Positions 15,208 to 24,087 of a stretch of 64,000 bases of DNA are shown piece after piece. The DNA lies in NCBI RefSeq assembly GCF_001905845.1, contig NZ_LIVZ01000004.1:434001-498000 (forward strand), read 5' to 3'. Every line of letters begins with the position of its first letter. Positions within the stretch are counted from its first letter, which is position 1. Under the pieces are notes generated by a model. That model saw nothing but the letters and a program-made list of their open reading frames with translations. It was not told the origin of the DNA and made no database searches. Position numbers and translations under genes: made by a program. The DNA comes from Streptomyces sp. TSRI0107 (GTDB lineage: Bacteria; Actinomycetota; Actinomycetes; Streptomycetales; Streptomycetaceae).

Positions 15208-16410
15208 TTACCCGTTCCCCGGGCCGTTCACATCGCCGTTCACATCGCCGTCCACGTAGACGCGGGGAACGCGGGTTCCGATGCGGGTGACGATCTCGTA
15301 CGCGATGGTCCCCGCGGCCTGCGCCCAGTCCTCGGCGGTGGGCTCCCCGCGGTCACCCGGCCCGAACAGCACGGCCTCGTCACCGGGCGCGGGCTCGTCA
15401 CCGCCGAGGTCCACGACGAACTGGTCCATCGCGATCCGCCCCGCCACCGTGCGCCACTTGCCGCCGACCAGCACCGGACCGGTCCCCGAGGCGTGCCGCG
15501 GAATGCCGTCCGCGTAACCGAGCGGGACCAGACCGAGAGTGGTGTCCCCGGGCGTCGTGTAGTGGTGGCCGTAGCTGACGCCGTGCCCGCCGGGGACGTG
15601 CTTCACCAGGGCCAGCGAGCCCACCAGGGTCATCACCGGGCGCAGTCCGAAGTCGGCGGGGGTGCCGATCTCCGGGCTGGGCGAGACGCCGTAGAGAGCG
15701 ATACCCGTACGGACCAGGTCGAAATGGGTCTCGGGCAGGGTGAGCGTCGCCGGCGAGTTGGCGATGTGCCGCACCTCGGGGCGCACCCCCTGCTCCTCCG
15801 CGTACGCCACCATCTCCCGGAACAGGTTCAACTGCGCGGCGATCGAGGGATGGCCGGGCTCGTCGGCGCAGGCGAAGTGCGACCAGAGCCCGGTGATCCG
15901 CACCAGGCCCTCGCGCTCTGCCCGCAGCGCGGCGCCGACCAGCTCCCGCCAGTCGCCGCCGGGCTGGCACCCGTTGCGCCCGAGCCCGGTGTCCGCCTTC
16001 AGCTGCACCCGCGCGGGCCGCCCCGCGAGCCGAGCGGCCTCGGTGACCTCCCGCAGCGCCCACATCCCGCTCACCGACACGTCGACGTCGGCCTCGACGG
16101 CCTCCCGCCACGGTCCGCCCGGCGTCCACAGCCAGCACAGGATCCGCACCTCCGCGGGCACCACCCCGGCCGCGCGCAGCGCCAGCGCCTCCTCGGGCGT
16201 GGCGGTACCCAGCCAGGTCGCCCCCGCCTCGACGGCCGCCCGGGCACACGGCACCGCCCCGTGCCCGTACGCGTCGGACTTCACCACGGCCATCAGAGCC
16301 GCACCGGGAGCATGGCCGCGCAGGGCCCGCACATTGGCGCGCAGCGCGCCCAGATCGATCTCGGCACGAGCGCGCAACGGGGCGGTCGGCAGATGTGCAG
16401 TCGTACTCAT
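15208..16410 (-). CDS. alr: Alanine racemase
   Basis: 400 residues from ATG 16410. PLP-dependent interconversion of L- and D-alanine for peptidoglycan. The PLP Lys is in AVVKSDAYGHG (Lys44), the second catalytic base is the Tyr in HGVSYGHHYTTPG, and GYADGIPR and GRIAMDQFVVD are standard. The last residues contain a duplicated DGDVNGDVNG made by a 12-base direct repeat at 15228-15251, a small non-conserved tail. The frame stays open upstream of 16410, but the conserved start is here. The 217 bases between this gene and the next upstream gene are GC-rich with no clear element. Confidence 0.96.
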   Translation of the reverse strand: MSTTAHLPTAPLRARAEIDLGALRANVRALRGHAPGAALMAVVKSDAYGHGAVPCARAAVEAGATWLGTATPEEALALRAAGVVPAEVRILCWLWTPGGPWREAVEADVDVSVSGMWALREVTEAARLAGRPARVQLKADTGLGRNGCQPGGDWRELVGAALRAEREGLVRITGLWSHFACADEPGHPSIAAQLNLFREMVAYAEEQGVRPEVRHIANSPATLTLPETHFDLVRTGIALYGVSPSPEIGTPADFGLRPVMTLVGSLALVKHVPGGHGVSYGHHYTTPGDTTLGLVPLGYADGIPRHASGTGPVLVGGKWRTVAGRIAMDQFVVDLGGDEPAPGDEAVLFGPGDRGEPTAEDWAQAAGTIAYEIVTRIGTRVPRVYVDGDVNGDVNGPGNG

Positions 16411-16627
16411 CGGGGCCAGTCTCTCAGAGGCCCCCACCGCCCCGGGCGGCCGCACAGGCCAGGCACGACATGGGCGTGTCGCACCAGTCCCGGTGAGCCG
16501 CGGGCATACGTGCCGCCAAGGGCGGCACGGGTGGGCGCGGCGGCACCCCGCCGGCGCCGGGCCGCGCGAACACCCCCCGGCCGGCCCGCACGCCGAGCAC
16601 GAAGCAACCGGCCCCGGCCGACCCAGC

Positions 16628-18064
16628 TCAATCCCCCCTGACCCCCCGCCAAGCCCTGGGCACCGCCTCCGCCACATCCCCCGCCCCCACCGGCGCCCCC
16701 TCCGCCGCGAACCTCCCGGCGAGGCCGTGCAGGTACGCGCCCACGCTGGCCGCGTCGACCGCCGGCAGCCCGGCTGCCAGCAGCGACCCGGCGAGTCCGG
16801 ACAGCACGTCCCCGCTGCCGGCGGTGGCCAGCCAGGCGGTGCCGGTCGGGTTCACCCGCACCACGCCCCGGCCCCCCGCCCCGGCGACCAGCGTCGTCGA
16901 CCCCTTCAGCAGCACGGCCGCCCCGTACCGCCCCGCCAGTTCCCGCACCGCCGACAACCGAGCCCCCTCGACCTCCTCGCGGCTCACCCCGAGCAGCGCG
17001 GCCGCCTCCCCGGCGTGCGGCGTCATCAGGGTGGGTGCGGTACGCGCCCGTACCACCCCGGCGTCGGCCAGCCGCAGCCCGTCCGCGTCGACCAGCACCG
17101 GCACGTCGGCCGCCAGCACCTCCGCGACCGTCCCCGCGTCGTCCCCGGCCCCCGGCCCCACGACCCAGGCCTGTACCCGCCCGGCCCGCTTCGGCCCCGC
17201 GTCGGACACCAGCGTCTCGGGGAAGCGGGCGATGACCGCGTCCCCGGCGGGCCCCACGTACCGCACCGCCCCGGCCCCGCCCCGCAGCGCGCCCGCGACG
17301 GCCAGCACCGCCGCCCCGGGGTACCGGGCCGACCCGGCGGCGACGCCGACGACTCCGCGCCGGTACTTGTCGCTCTCCCCCGCCGGCTCCGGCAGCAGCG
17401 CCGCGACGTCCGCGTGCTGCAACGCCTCCACCTCGGCGTCGGCGGGCAGTTCCAGCCCGATGTCCACGAGCCGTACCGACCCGGCGTACTCCCGCGCCGG
17501 GTCGATCAGCAGCCCCGGCTTGTGCGTCCCGAACGTCACCGTCACATCGGCCCGCAGCGCCGCGCCCCGCACCTCACCGGTGTCCGCGTCGACGCCGCTC
17601 GGCAGGTCGACGGCGACGACGGCGGCCCGGGCCAGCGCGGCGGCCTCGGCGAGCGGTACGGCCTCGGCCCGCAGCCCGCCCTTCCCCCCGATGCCGACGA
17701 TCCCGTCGACGACGAGGTCGGCCCGCTCGATCAGCGCTTCCCCCGCACCGGCCGCCGCGACGGCGCCTCCGGCCCGCCGCAGCGCCGCGAGCCCTCCGGC
17801 GTGCGCCCGCCCCGGCGACAGCAGCACGGCGGTGACACCCGCGCCGCGCCGCGCGAGCCGCGCCCCGGCGTACAGGGCGTCACCCCCGTTGTCACCGCTG
17901 CCCACCAGCAGCACGACCCGGCTGCCGTACACCCGTCCCAGCACCTGCGCGCAGGCGGTGGCGAGTCCGGCCGCCGCCCGCTGCATCAGCGTCCCCTCCG
18001 GCAACCGGGCCATCAGCTCCCGCTCCGCCGCCCTGACCGTCTCCACGCCGTACGCGGTCCGCAT
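16628..18064 (-). CDS. nnrD: Bifunctional NAD(P)H-hydrate epimerase / ADP-dependent dehydratase
   Basis: 478 residues from ATG 18064, with GGGAGAGG upstream. The N-terminal half (about 1-210) is the YjeF_N epimerase domain (LMQRAAAGLA, VVLLVGSGDNGGDALYAGARL, DLPSGVDADTG). The C-terminal half (about 225-478) is the ribokinase-like dehydratase with VVGPGAG, DADGLRL, TPHAGEAAALLG and the C-terminal ATAGSGDVLSGLAGSLLA. Together they repair damaged NADHX and NADPHX. Full length and both active sites present. Confidence 0.95.
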   Translation of the reverse strand: MRTAYGVETVRAAERELMARLPEGTLMQRAAAGLATACAQVLGRVYGSRVVLLVGSGDNGGDALYAGARLARRGAGVTAVLLSPGRAHAGGLAALRRAGGAVAAAGAGEALIERADLVVDGIVGIGGKGGLRAEAVPLAEAAALARAAVVAVDLPSGVDADTGEVRGAALRADVTVTFGTHKPGLLIDPAREYAGSVRLVDIGLELPADAEVEALQHADVAALLPEPAGESDKYRRGVVGVAAGSARYPGAAVLAVAGALRGGAGAVRYVGPAGDAVIARFPETLVSDAGPKRAGRVQAWVVGPGAGDDAGTVAEVLAADVPVLVDADGLRLADAGVVRARTAPTLMTPHAGEAAALLGVSREEVEGARLSAVRELAGRYGAAVLLKGSTTLVAGAGGRGVVRVNPTGTAWLATAGSGDVLSGLAGSLLAAGLPAVDAASVGAYLHGLAGRFAAEGAPVGAGDVAEAVPRAWRGVRGD

Positions 18065-18218
18065 CCGTCCACCTCTCCCGCACCTCGTCGACCACTTGGA
18101 ACCCTGCGGCGAGTACACGGACTTCCGCAACAGCACTCCGGTCGACAGCACGCGGTCGATCCGCTGAACAGCGTCGCCGGTCGCCCCGCGTCACGGGGGC
18201 GACCGGCGACGTAGAGGG

Positions 18219-18741
18219 TCAGTCCTCGCCGAACAGGTCCTCCGCCTGCTCGACCTTCACGGCACGTACGAGCCAGTCGTCGAGGCGGGAGAGATCCGAG
18301 CAGTCGAACAGGCGATCGCGTACGGCGTCGGAGACGGTGAAACCGCGGGCCTGAAGGACACGCAGCACGGCCTCGGCCCTACCCACGGCCCTGCCTTCAG
18401 CCACGCCCTGGGCCTTGCCCGTGGCGATGCCCTTGGCGATGCCCTCGGCCATGCCCTCGGCCTGGCCCTCCAGGTACGTCTCCTCGAAGAGGGTGCCCCT
18501 GCCGGGGAAGTAACTGATGACCATTTTCTCCAGCTCTCTCCACGTCTCCCGGGCCGGAGTGTCCTCCAGGCCGACTTCCAGCAGTTCCGACGAGCGGCTT
18601 CAGTTCCGTGGTGTCGGGGGTGATGGCCTCGATGTTCGCCTTCACGGGCGGCGGCAGGCCCAGCGCCTCGAAGATGGGTGCGAGGACTTCCGGATGGTCC
18701 TGAAAGATCCGGTGGGAGGCCTCGTGGGTGGATGTCACCAT
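18219..18741 (-). pseudogene. Collapsed Rpn/PD-(D/E)XK transposase-like family gene
   Basis: The N-terminal end (MVTSTHEASHRIFQDHPEV from ATG 18741, then EALGLPPPVKANIE and DTTELKPLV) and the C-terminal end (ELLEVGLEDTPARETWREL, then ISYFPGRGTLFEETYLEG, an EG-rich repeat and LDDWLVRAVKVEQAEDLF) belong to a family of about 290 residues found in many copies in Streptomyces. Only about 170 codons remain. The centre, which holds the nuclease core (VEAQGRKD-type motif), is missing, and the two parts meet out of frame near 18590. An open frame from 18524 could still yield a 101-residue EG-repeat protein. The judgement rests on remembered family structure. Confidence 0.7.
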
Positions 18742-18834
18742 GGGCCCGACTCTGCGTTGCCACGCGACGCGAATTCCGGGCAACGGAGATCCGTTCACCC
18801 TTCCGAGGGCCGAAAAAACGTTCCTACCCCGCCC

Positions 18835-19206
18835 TCACCCCTCCGCCACCACCACCGCCGAAGCCACCCCCGCGTCATGGCTGAGGGACACATGCCAGCT
18901 CTGTACGCCGAGTTCCGCCGCGCGGGCCGCCACGGTCCCGGTCACCCGCAGCCGGGGCTGCCCGCTGTCCTCGACGTACACCTCGGCGTCCGTCCAGTGC
19001 AGGCCGGGCGGTGCGCCCAGGGCCTTGGCGACGGCCTCCTTGGCCGCGAAGCGGGCGGCGAGGGAGGCGATGCCGCGGCGCTGGCCGCCGGGCAGCAGCA
19101 ACTCGCTGTCCCGGAAGAGGCGCTGCGCCAGGCCGGGGGTGCGCTCCAGGGCCGCCGCGAAGCGGTCGATCTCGGCGACGTCGATACCGACTCCGATGAT
19201 GCTCAT
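18835..19206 (-). CDS. acpS: Holo-[acyl-carrier-protein] synthase
   Basis: 123 residues from ATG 19206. It moves 4-phosphopantetheine from CoA to the Ser of acyl carrier proteins. [14 protein letters not shown] carries the Mg-binding Asp and [13 protein letters not shown] the catalytic Glu, and [18 protein letters not shown] is the usual end. Standard AcpS length. Divergent from the helical-repeat protein gene at 19341. Confidence 0.95.
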   Translation of the reverse strand: MSIIGVGIDVAEIDRFAAALERTPGLAQRLFRDSELLLPGGQRRGIASLAARFAAKEAVAKALGAPPGLHWTDAEVYVEDSGQPRLRVTGTVAARAAELGVQSWHVSLSHDAGVASAVVVAEG

Positions 19207-19340
19207 GCCGAGCACCCTACGGTCGGACGCCCCCGCTCCGGGCTGCTAGCCTGCGGCGACTTCACACTTCACACGCCGGCGCGCCCTGGGGGGCCAGTTC
19301 GCGCGCCCGGCGTTGTCACGGCACGCCAGGGGGCGGAGGC

Positions 19341-20309
19341 ATGAGCAGGACCACCAGCGGCATACCGGGCGCGGTGCCCGGGACGGGGCCGTACTTCGAC
19401 CCGTACGACACCCTCCCCGAACTCCTCCCGCTGCGCACCGCCGCCCGCGTCGGCGACTGGGCCGCCGTACGGGCGTACTTCGCCTCGCTCGACTCTCCGG
19501 AGAAGGTGACGTACGCCGTCGGTCTGCTCGCCGAGGAGGACGGCGTGGAGGCGATGCTGGAGCGGGTCGCCGCCGAGCATCCGGCGGATCCGCTGCCGCG
19601 CACCCTGCTCGCCGACCGCTATGTCCGCATCGGCTGGGCGATCCGCAGCGATCTGCGCGCCCAGCACGTCTCCCGGGACCAGTTCGCGCAGTTCCACGAC
19701 TGGCTGCGCAAGGCGGAGCAGATCCTCATCGAGGTGTGCGCCCAGCATCCCTGGTACGCCCCCGCCTGGACCGTACGGCTGATCACCGCGCGCGGGCTGC
19801 AGCTCGGCCAGGCCGAGGCCCGCCGCCGCTACGACCGGCTCAGCGCGCACCACCCGCACCACTACCCGGCGCAGACGCAGCTGCTCCAGCAGCTGTGCCC
19901 GAAGTGGAGCGGTTCCTGGGACGCCGCGCACGGCTTCGCCCGCGAGGCCACCACCGCGGCCCCGGACGGTTCGCACACCGGCGCCCTGGTCGCGCTCGCC
20001 CACCTGGAGCGCTGGCTGGACCTGGACGGCGCGGAGGGCACCGCGTACATGCGGGGCGTCCCGGTCCGCGACGACCTGCGGTTCGCGGCGCAGGTCTCCG
20101 TGCTGCACGCGGACTACCGGCCGGGCTGGCACTGGATCGGCGCGCACAGCGCGTTCGCGATGGCCTTCTCCCTCGGCGGCCACTTCGAGGACGCCCACCG
20201 GCACTTCGCGGTCCTCGGCGACCGGGCGAGCGAGTTCCCCTGGTCGTACCTGTCGGATCCGAAGGCCGCGTTCATCAAGTACCGCAAGTCCGCGCTGGCG
20301 ACGTTCTGA
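19341..20309 (+). CDS. Helical-repeat (TPR-like) protein of unknown function
   Basis: 322 residues, ATG at 19341 just after GGGGGCGGAGG. No signal or membrane segment. The sequence is alpha-helical with repeated aromatic and acidic positions (DWAAVRAYFASLDSPEKVTYAV, EAMLERVAAEHPADPLPRTLLADRYV, AFSLGGHFEDAHRHFAVLGDRASEF) and looks like a TPR solenoid, similar to uncharacterised Streptomyces DUF4034-type proteins. Its stop is only 13 bases before the start of the M16-like gene, so the two are very likely partners in one operon. Confidence 0.8.
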   Translation: MSRTTSGIPGAVPGTGPYFDPYDTLPELLPLRTAARVGDWAAVRAYFASLDSPEKVTYAVGLLAEEDGVEAMLERVAAEHPADPLPRTLLADRYVRIGWAIRSDLRAQHVSRDQFAQFHDWLRKAEQILIEVCAQHPWYAPAWTVRLITARGLQLGQAEARRRYDRLSAHHPHHYPAQTQLLQQLCPKWSGSWDAAHGFAREATTAAPDGSHTGALVALAHLERWLDLDGAEGTAYMRGVPVRDDLRFAAQVSVLHADYRPGWHWIGAHSAFAMAFSLGGHFEDAHRHFAVLGDRASEFPWSYLSDPKAAFIKYRKSALATF

Positions 20310-20322
20310 GGGGGCGGCACAC

Positions 20323-22065
20323 ATGACCACCGACATCGCGGGCGGCCTCGACGCCCTCTCCGGCCTGATCTCCCACACCACGACCCACGGCATCCCCACC
20401 CTCCACGCCCCCGCCCAGGGCAGCGAGATCACCGCCGGGCTCTTCTTCCGCGTGGGCCGCGCCGACGAGACCCTCGCCACCAGCGGCATCACCCACCTGG
20501 TCGAGCATCTGGCGCTGCACCGCCTCGGCCTGTCCGACCTGCACTACAACGGCGCAACGGCGAACGCGTACACCCTCTTCCACGTCACCGGCAGCGAGGA
20601 GGAGGTCGTCGCCCATCTGAACGCCGTCTGCGCGGCGCTGCGCGACCTGCCGCTGGACCGGCTGGAGACGGAGAAGGAGATCCTGCGGACGGAGGCCGCC
20701 GGCCGCGGCCAGGGACCCAACTCGCAGATGCCGCTGTGGCGCTACGGCGCCCAGGGCTACGGCCTGTCCAGCTACCGCGAGCTCGGCACCTGGAACCTGA
20801 CCGCCGACCAGGTCCGGCACTGGGCGCAGACCCGGTTCACCCGGGACAACGCGGTGCTGTGGATCACCAGCGAACACGTCCCGGCGGGCCTGGACCTCAC
20901 GCTCCCGGCCGGCACCCGCATCCCGGCCCCGGCGGCGACGAGCGCCCTGCCGGTCACCCCGGCGTACATCCACGGCGACGACGGCCATGTCGTGTTCACC
21001 TCGGTGCTGCGCCGCACCACCGCCGCCTCCGTCTTCGCCGACGTCCTCGGCCGCGCCCTGTTCCAGGACCTGCGCCAGGAGGGCGGCTACTCGTACACGG
21101 CGGAGGCCGACTACAGCCCGCGTGACGCCGGTTTCGCCACGCTCACCGCGTACGCGGACGCGTTGCCGCAGAAGCAGGACGCGGTCGTCGGCGGGTTCGT
21201 CGACACGCTCGCGCGCCTGCGCGCCGGCCGGATCGAGCAGGCGGAGCTGGACGCCGTACGCGCCAAGATCCTGAAGATGTACGACGTGCCGGACCTGGGC
21301 GCCGCCGCGCTGCCGTCGTACGCGCTGAGCCTGCTGCTCGGCCACCGCATCCTCTCCCCGGACCAGCACCGGGCCGAGCTGGAGGCGGTGACGGTGGACG
21401 ATCTGCGCGAGGTGGCCCGGGAGGCCTGGGACGCGGGGCTGCTCCAGGTGCCGGGCCGGGGCGCAGACTGGGCGGGCCTCACGCTGGCCCCGCAGTACTC
21501 CCCGGACGCGGTCACCGGCACCCGGCACGCCTCGCTGGAGGACGAGCGGGTCACCCTGGTCATCGGCGCGGAGGGCGTCAGCCTGCTGACGCCGGGCGGC
21601 CCGGTGACCGTGCGGTACGACGCCTGCGCGGCGATGTCCGTCCGGCCCGACGGGGCGCGCGGCCTCACCGGGCACGACGGCTTCTCCGTGACCGTGGAGC
21701 CCACCCTCTACCGGGGTGTCACCCCGGACCGGATCGCGGCCCTGGACGCGGCGGTCCCGCCGGGCGTGGTGGTCCGCCTCCCCGCCAGGGACCCGGAGGA
21801 CATCCCCCGGCCGAGCGAGCGCCCGAAGGGCTCCGGCCGCGCGCCCGGCGGCCGGAGCAAGGCCGCCTGGGCCTGGCAGACCGGGTTCTGGATCAGCTCG
21901 GCGCTGACCCTCGTGTGGGGTCTGCTGTGCGCCCTGGTCACGCTCGACGAGGCGGGTGCCGCCCGTCCCGAGTGGGACGCGGTGATCGGCATCTGGGCGC
22001 TGGAGCTGCCGCTGCTGTTCGTGACGTGGAAGCTGCTGCGCGAGCCGCGCCGCAGGGCCCGCTGA
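20323..22065 (+). CDS. M16 (insulinase)-like peptidase with C-terminal membrane anchor
   Basis: 580 residues. The zinc motif HxxEH is intact in TSGITHLVEHLALHRLG (about residues 56-72), and a downstream Glu (ETEKEILRTEAAGRG) is in the right place to be the third ligand. QDLRQEGGYSYTAEADYSPRDAGFATLTAYAD is typical of the C-terminal M16 subdomain. After about residue 400 comes a region of mixed strands, then a Gly/Arg-rich linker and two membrane segments (TGFWISSALTLVWGLLCALV and the stretch IWALELPLLFVTWKLL). It may cut small peptides at the inner face of the membrane. The partner is the helical-repeat protein just upstream. Convergent with glmS, only 20 bases away. Confidence 0.8.
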   Translation: MTTDIAGGLDALSGLISHTTTHGIPTLHAPAQGSEITAGLFFRVGRADETLATSGITHLVEHLALHRLGLSDLHYNGATANAYTLFHVTGSEEEVVAHLNAVCAALRDLPLDRLETEKEILRTEAAGRGQGPNSQMPLWRYGAQGYGLSSYRELGTWNLTADQVRHWAQTRFTRDNAVLWITSEHVPAGLDLTLPAGTRIPAPAATSALPVTPAYIHGDDGHVVFTSVLRRTTAASVFADVLGRALFQDLRQEGGYSYTAEADYSPRDAGFATLTAYADALPQKQDAVVGGFVDTLARLRAGRIEQAELDAVRAKILKMYDVPDLGAAALPSYALSLLLGHRILSPDQHRAELEAVTVDDLREVAREAWDAGLLQVPGRGADWAGLTLAPQYSPDAVTGTRHASLEDERVTLVIGAEGVSLLTPGGPVTVRYDACAAMSVRPDGARGLTGHDGFSVTVEPTLYRGVTPDRIAALDAAVPPGVVVRLPARDPEDIPRPSERPKGSGRAPGGRSKAAWAWQTGFWISSALTLVWGLLCALVTLDEAGAARPEWDAVIGIWALELPLLFVTWKLLREPRRRAR

Positions 22066-22085
22066 CGGCGCGGCCCGCCCGGCCG

Positions 22086-23933
22086 CTACTCCACGGTCAC
22101 CGACTTCGCCAGGTTCCGCGGCTGGTCCACCTCGTTGCCGCGGGCCGTGGCCAGCTCGCAGGCGAAGACCTGGAGCGGCACCGTGGCCACCAGGGGCTGG
22201 AGCAGCGTCGGGGTGGCGGGGACGCGGATCAGGTGGTCGGCGTACGGCACGACCGCCTCGTCGCCCTCCTCCGCGATGACGATGGTGCGGGCGCCGCGCG
22301 CGCGGATCTCCTGGATGTTGGAGACGATCTTGTCGTGGAGGACGGACCGGCCGCGCGGTGACGGCACCACCACCACGACCGGCAGGTCCTCCTCGATCAG
22401 CGCGATCGGCCCGTGCTTCAGCTCGCCCGCCGCGAAGCCCTCGGCGTGCATGTAGGCGAGTTCCTTCAGCTTGAGGGCGCCTTCCAGGGCCACCGGGTAG
22501 CCGACGTGCCGGCCCAGGAAGAGCACGGTGTTCTTGTGGGCGAGGCTGCGGGCCAGCGTCCGCACCGGCTCCATGGTCTCCAGGACCCGCTCGACCCCGG
22601 CGGCGATCTTCGACAGTTCCCGGATGACGTCCCGGACCTCGTCGGCCCACTTGGTGCCGCGCACCTGGCCCAGGTACAGGGCGACCAGGTAGCAGGCGAC
22701 CAGCTGGGTCAGGAACGCCTTCGTCGAGGCGACGGCGACCTCGGGCCCGGCGTGCGTGTAGAGCACCGCGTCGGACTCCCGCGGGATCGTCGACCCGTTG
22801 GTGTTGCAGATCGCCAGCACCTTGGCGCCCTGCTCGCGGGCGTGCCGCAGCGCCATCAGGGTGTCCATGGTCTCCCCGGACTGGGAGATCGCGACGACCA
22901 GCGTCTGCGGGTCGAGGATCGGGTCGCGGTAGCGGAACTCGCTGGCCAGCTCGACCTCGCAGGGGATCCGCGTCCAGTGCTCGATGGCGTACTTGGCGAT
23001 CATCCCGGCGTGGAAGGCCGTGCCGCAGGCGATGATGACGACCTTGTCGACCTCCCGCAGCACCCCCGGCGGGATGCGGACCTCGTCCAGCGTCAGCGAG
23101 CCCGCCGCGTCGATGCGTCCGAGCAGGGTGTCGGCGACCGCCTTGGGCTGTTCGGCGATCTCCTTGAGCATGAAGTAGTCGTAGCCGGCCTTCTCGGCGG
23201 CGGACGCGTCCCAGTCGACGTGGTACGAGCGGACGTCGGCGGGGCTGCCGTCGAAGCCGGTCACGGTCACCCCGTCCCGGCGCAGCTCCACCACCTGGTC
23301 CTGGCCCAGCTCGATCGCGGAGCGGGTGTGGGCGATGAACGCGGCGACGTCCGAGGCGAGGAACGCCTCGTCCTCGCCGACGCCGACGACGAGCGGCGAG
23401 TTGCGGCGCGCGCCGACGACCAGGTCGGGCTCGTCGGCGTGCACCGCGACCAGCGTGAACGCGCCTTCGAGCCGCCGGCACACCAGCCGCATCGACTCGG
23501 CGAGGTCGGCGCAGGAGGAGAACTCCTCGGCGAGCAGATGCGCCACGACCTCGGTGTCCGTCTCGGAGGCCAGTTCGTGTCCGCGTTCGGCCAGCTCGGC
23601 CCGCAGGGCGGCGAAGTTCTCGATGATGCCGTTGTGGACGACGGCGACCCGGCCCGCGTTGTCGAGGTGCGGGTGGGCGTTGGCGTCGGTCGGTCCGCCG
23701 TGGGTGGCCCACCGGGTGTGTCCGATGCCGGTGGAGCCGGTCGGCAGCGGTCGCTCCGACAGCTCCTTCTCCAGGTTGACCAGCTTCCCGGCCCGCTTGG
23801 CCGCGGCCAGCCCGCCGTCGGCGAGCACGGCGACACCGGCCGAGTCGTAGCCCCGGTACTCCAGCCGCTTCAGTCCGGCCATCACGACATCGAGCGCCGA
23901 CTGCGCTCCCACGTATCCCACGATTCCGCACAT
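22086..23933 (-). CDS. glmS: Glutamine-fructose-6-phosphate aminotransferase (isomerizing)
   Basis: 615 residues from ATG 23933. First step of UDP-GlcNAc synthesis. Cys2 of MCGIVGYVG is the glutaminase nucleophile. The N-terminal Ntn domain (about 1-230) has RWATHGGPTDANAHPH and HNGIIENFAALRAEL. Two SIS isomerase domains follow (about 290-610), with IACGTAFHAGMIAKYAIE and ending FACELATARGNEVDQPRNLAKSVTVE, the standard C-terminus. glmM lies 3.5 kb away on the same strand. No glmS ribozyme-like structure was recognised in the 154-base upstream region, which it shares with the divergent coaA. Confidence 0.97.
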   Translation of the reverse strand: MCGIVGYVGAQSALDVVMAGLKRLEYRGYDSAGVAVLADGGLAAAKRAGKLVNLEKELSERPLPTGSTGIGHTRWATHGGPTDANAHPHLDNAGRVAVVHNGIIENFAALRAELAERGHELASETDTEVVAHLLAEEFSSCADLAESMRLVCRRLEGAFTLVAVHADEPDLVVGARRNSPLVVGVGEDEAFLASDVAAFIAHTRSAIELGQDQVVELRRDGVTVTGFDGSPADVRSYHVDWDASAAEKAGYDYFMLKEIAEQPKAVADTLLGRIDAAGSLTLDEVRIPPGVLREVDKVVIIACGTAFHAGMIAKYAIEHWTRIPCEVELASEFRYRDPILDPQTLVVAISQSGETMDTLMALRHAREQGAKVLAICNTNGSTIPRESDAVLYTHAGPEVAVASTKAFLTQLVACYLVALYLGQVRGTKWADEVRDVIRELSKIAAGVERVLETMEPVRTLARSLAHKNTVLFLGRHVGYPVALEGALKLKELAYMHAEGFAAGELKHGPIALIEEDLPVVVVVPSPRGRSVLHDKIVSNIQEIRARGARTIVIAEEGDEAVVPYADHLIRVPATPTLLQPLVATVPLQVFACELATARGNEVDQPRNLAKSVTVE

Positions 23934-24087
23934 GAGCGGCAGCCTACGGTCGTTTCACGCTCCGAACCTGCCGTAGCGTGCCCGAATTCGGAAATTCCCA
24001 CGGGGGTACGAGGCCGTCGGAGCGCTCCGGAGCCCCGCGTGACGGATGCCACCCCACCTTCCGTTCGTACTCCCGTAACAATGGACT

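Noticed and set aside
18400-18480. Short tandem repeats as a CRISPR or satellite
   Set aside because: They are codons for the EG/AEG-type repeat of the Rpn-like C-terminus, with irregular unit lengths and no spacers.
20275-23931. Minus-strand open frame of over 1200 codons across glmS and the M16-like gene
   Set aside because: It is a shifted frame of glmS followed by antisense of the M16-like gene, Arg/Gly/Pro-rich with no motif. GC-rich third positions leave such frames open.
23934-24087. glmS ribozyme upstream of glmS
   Set aside because: The 154-base region shows no ribozyme-like core, and the ribozyme belongs mainly to Firmicutes.
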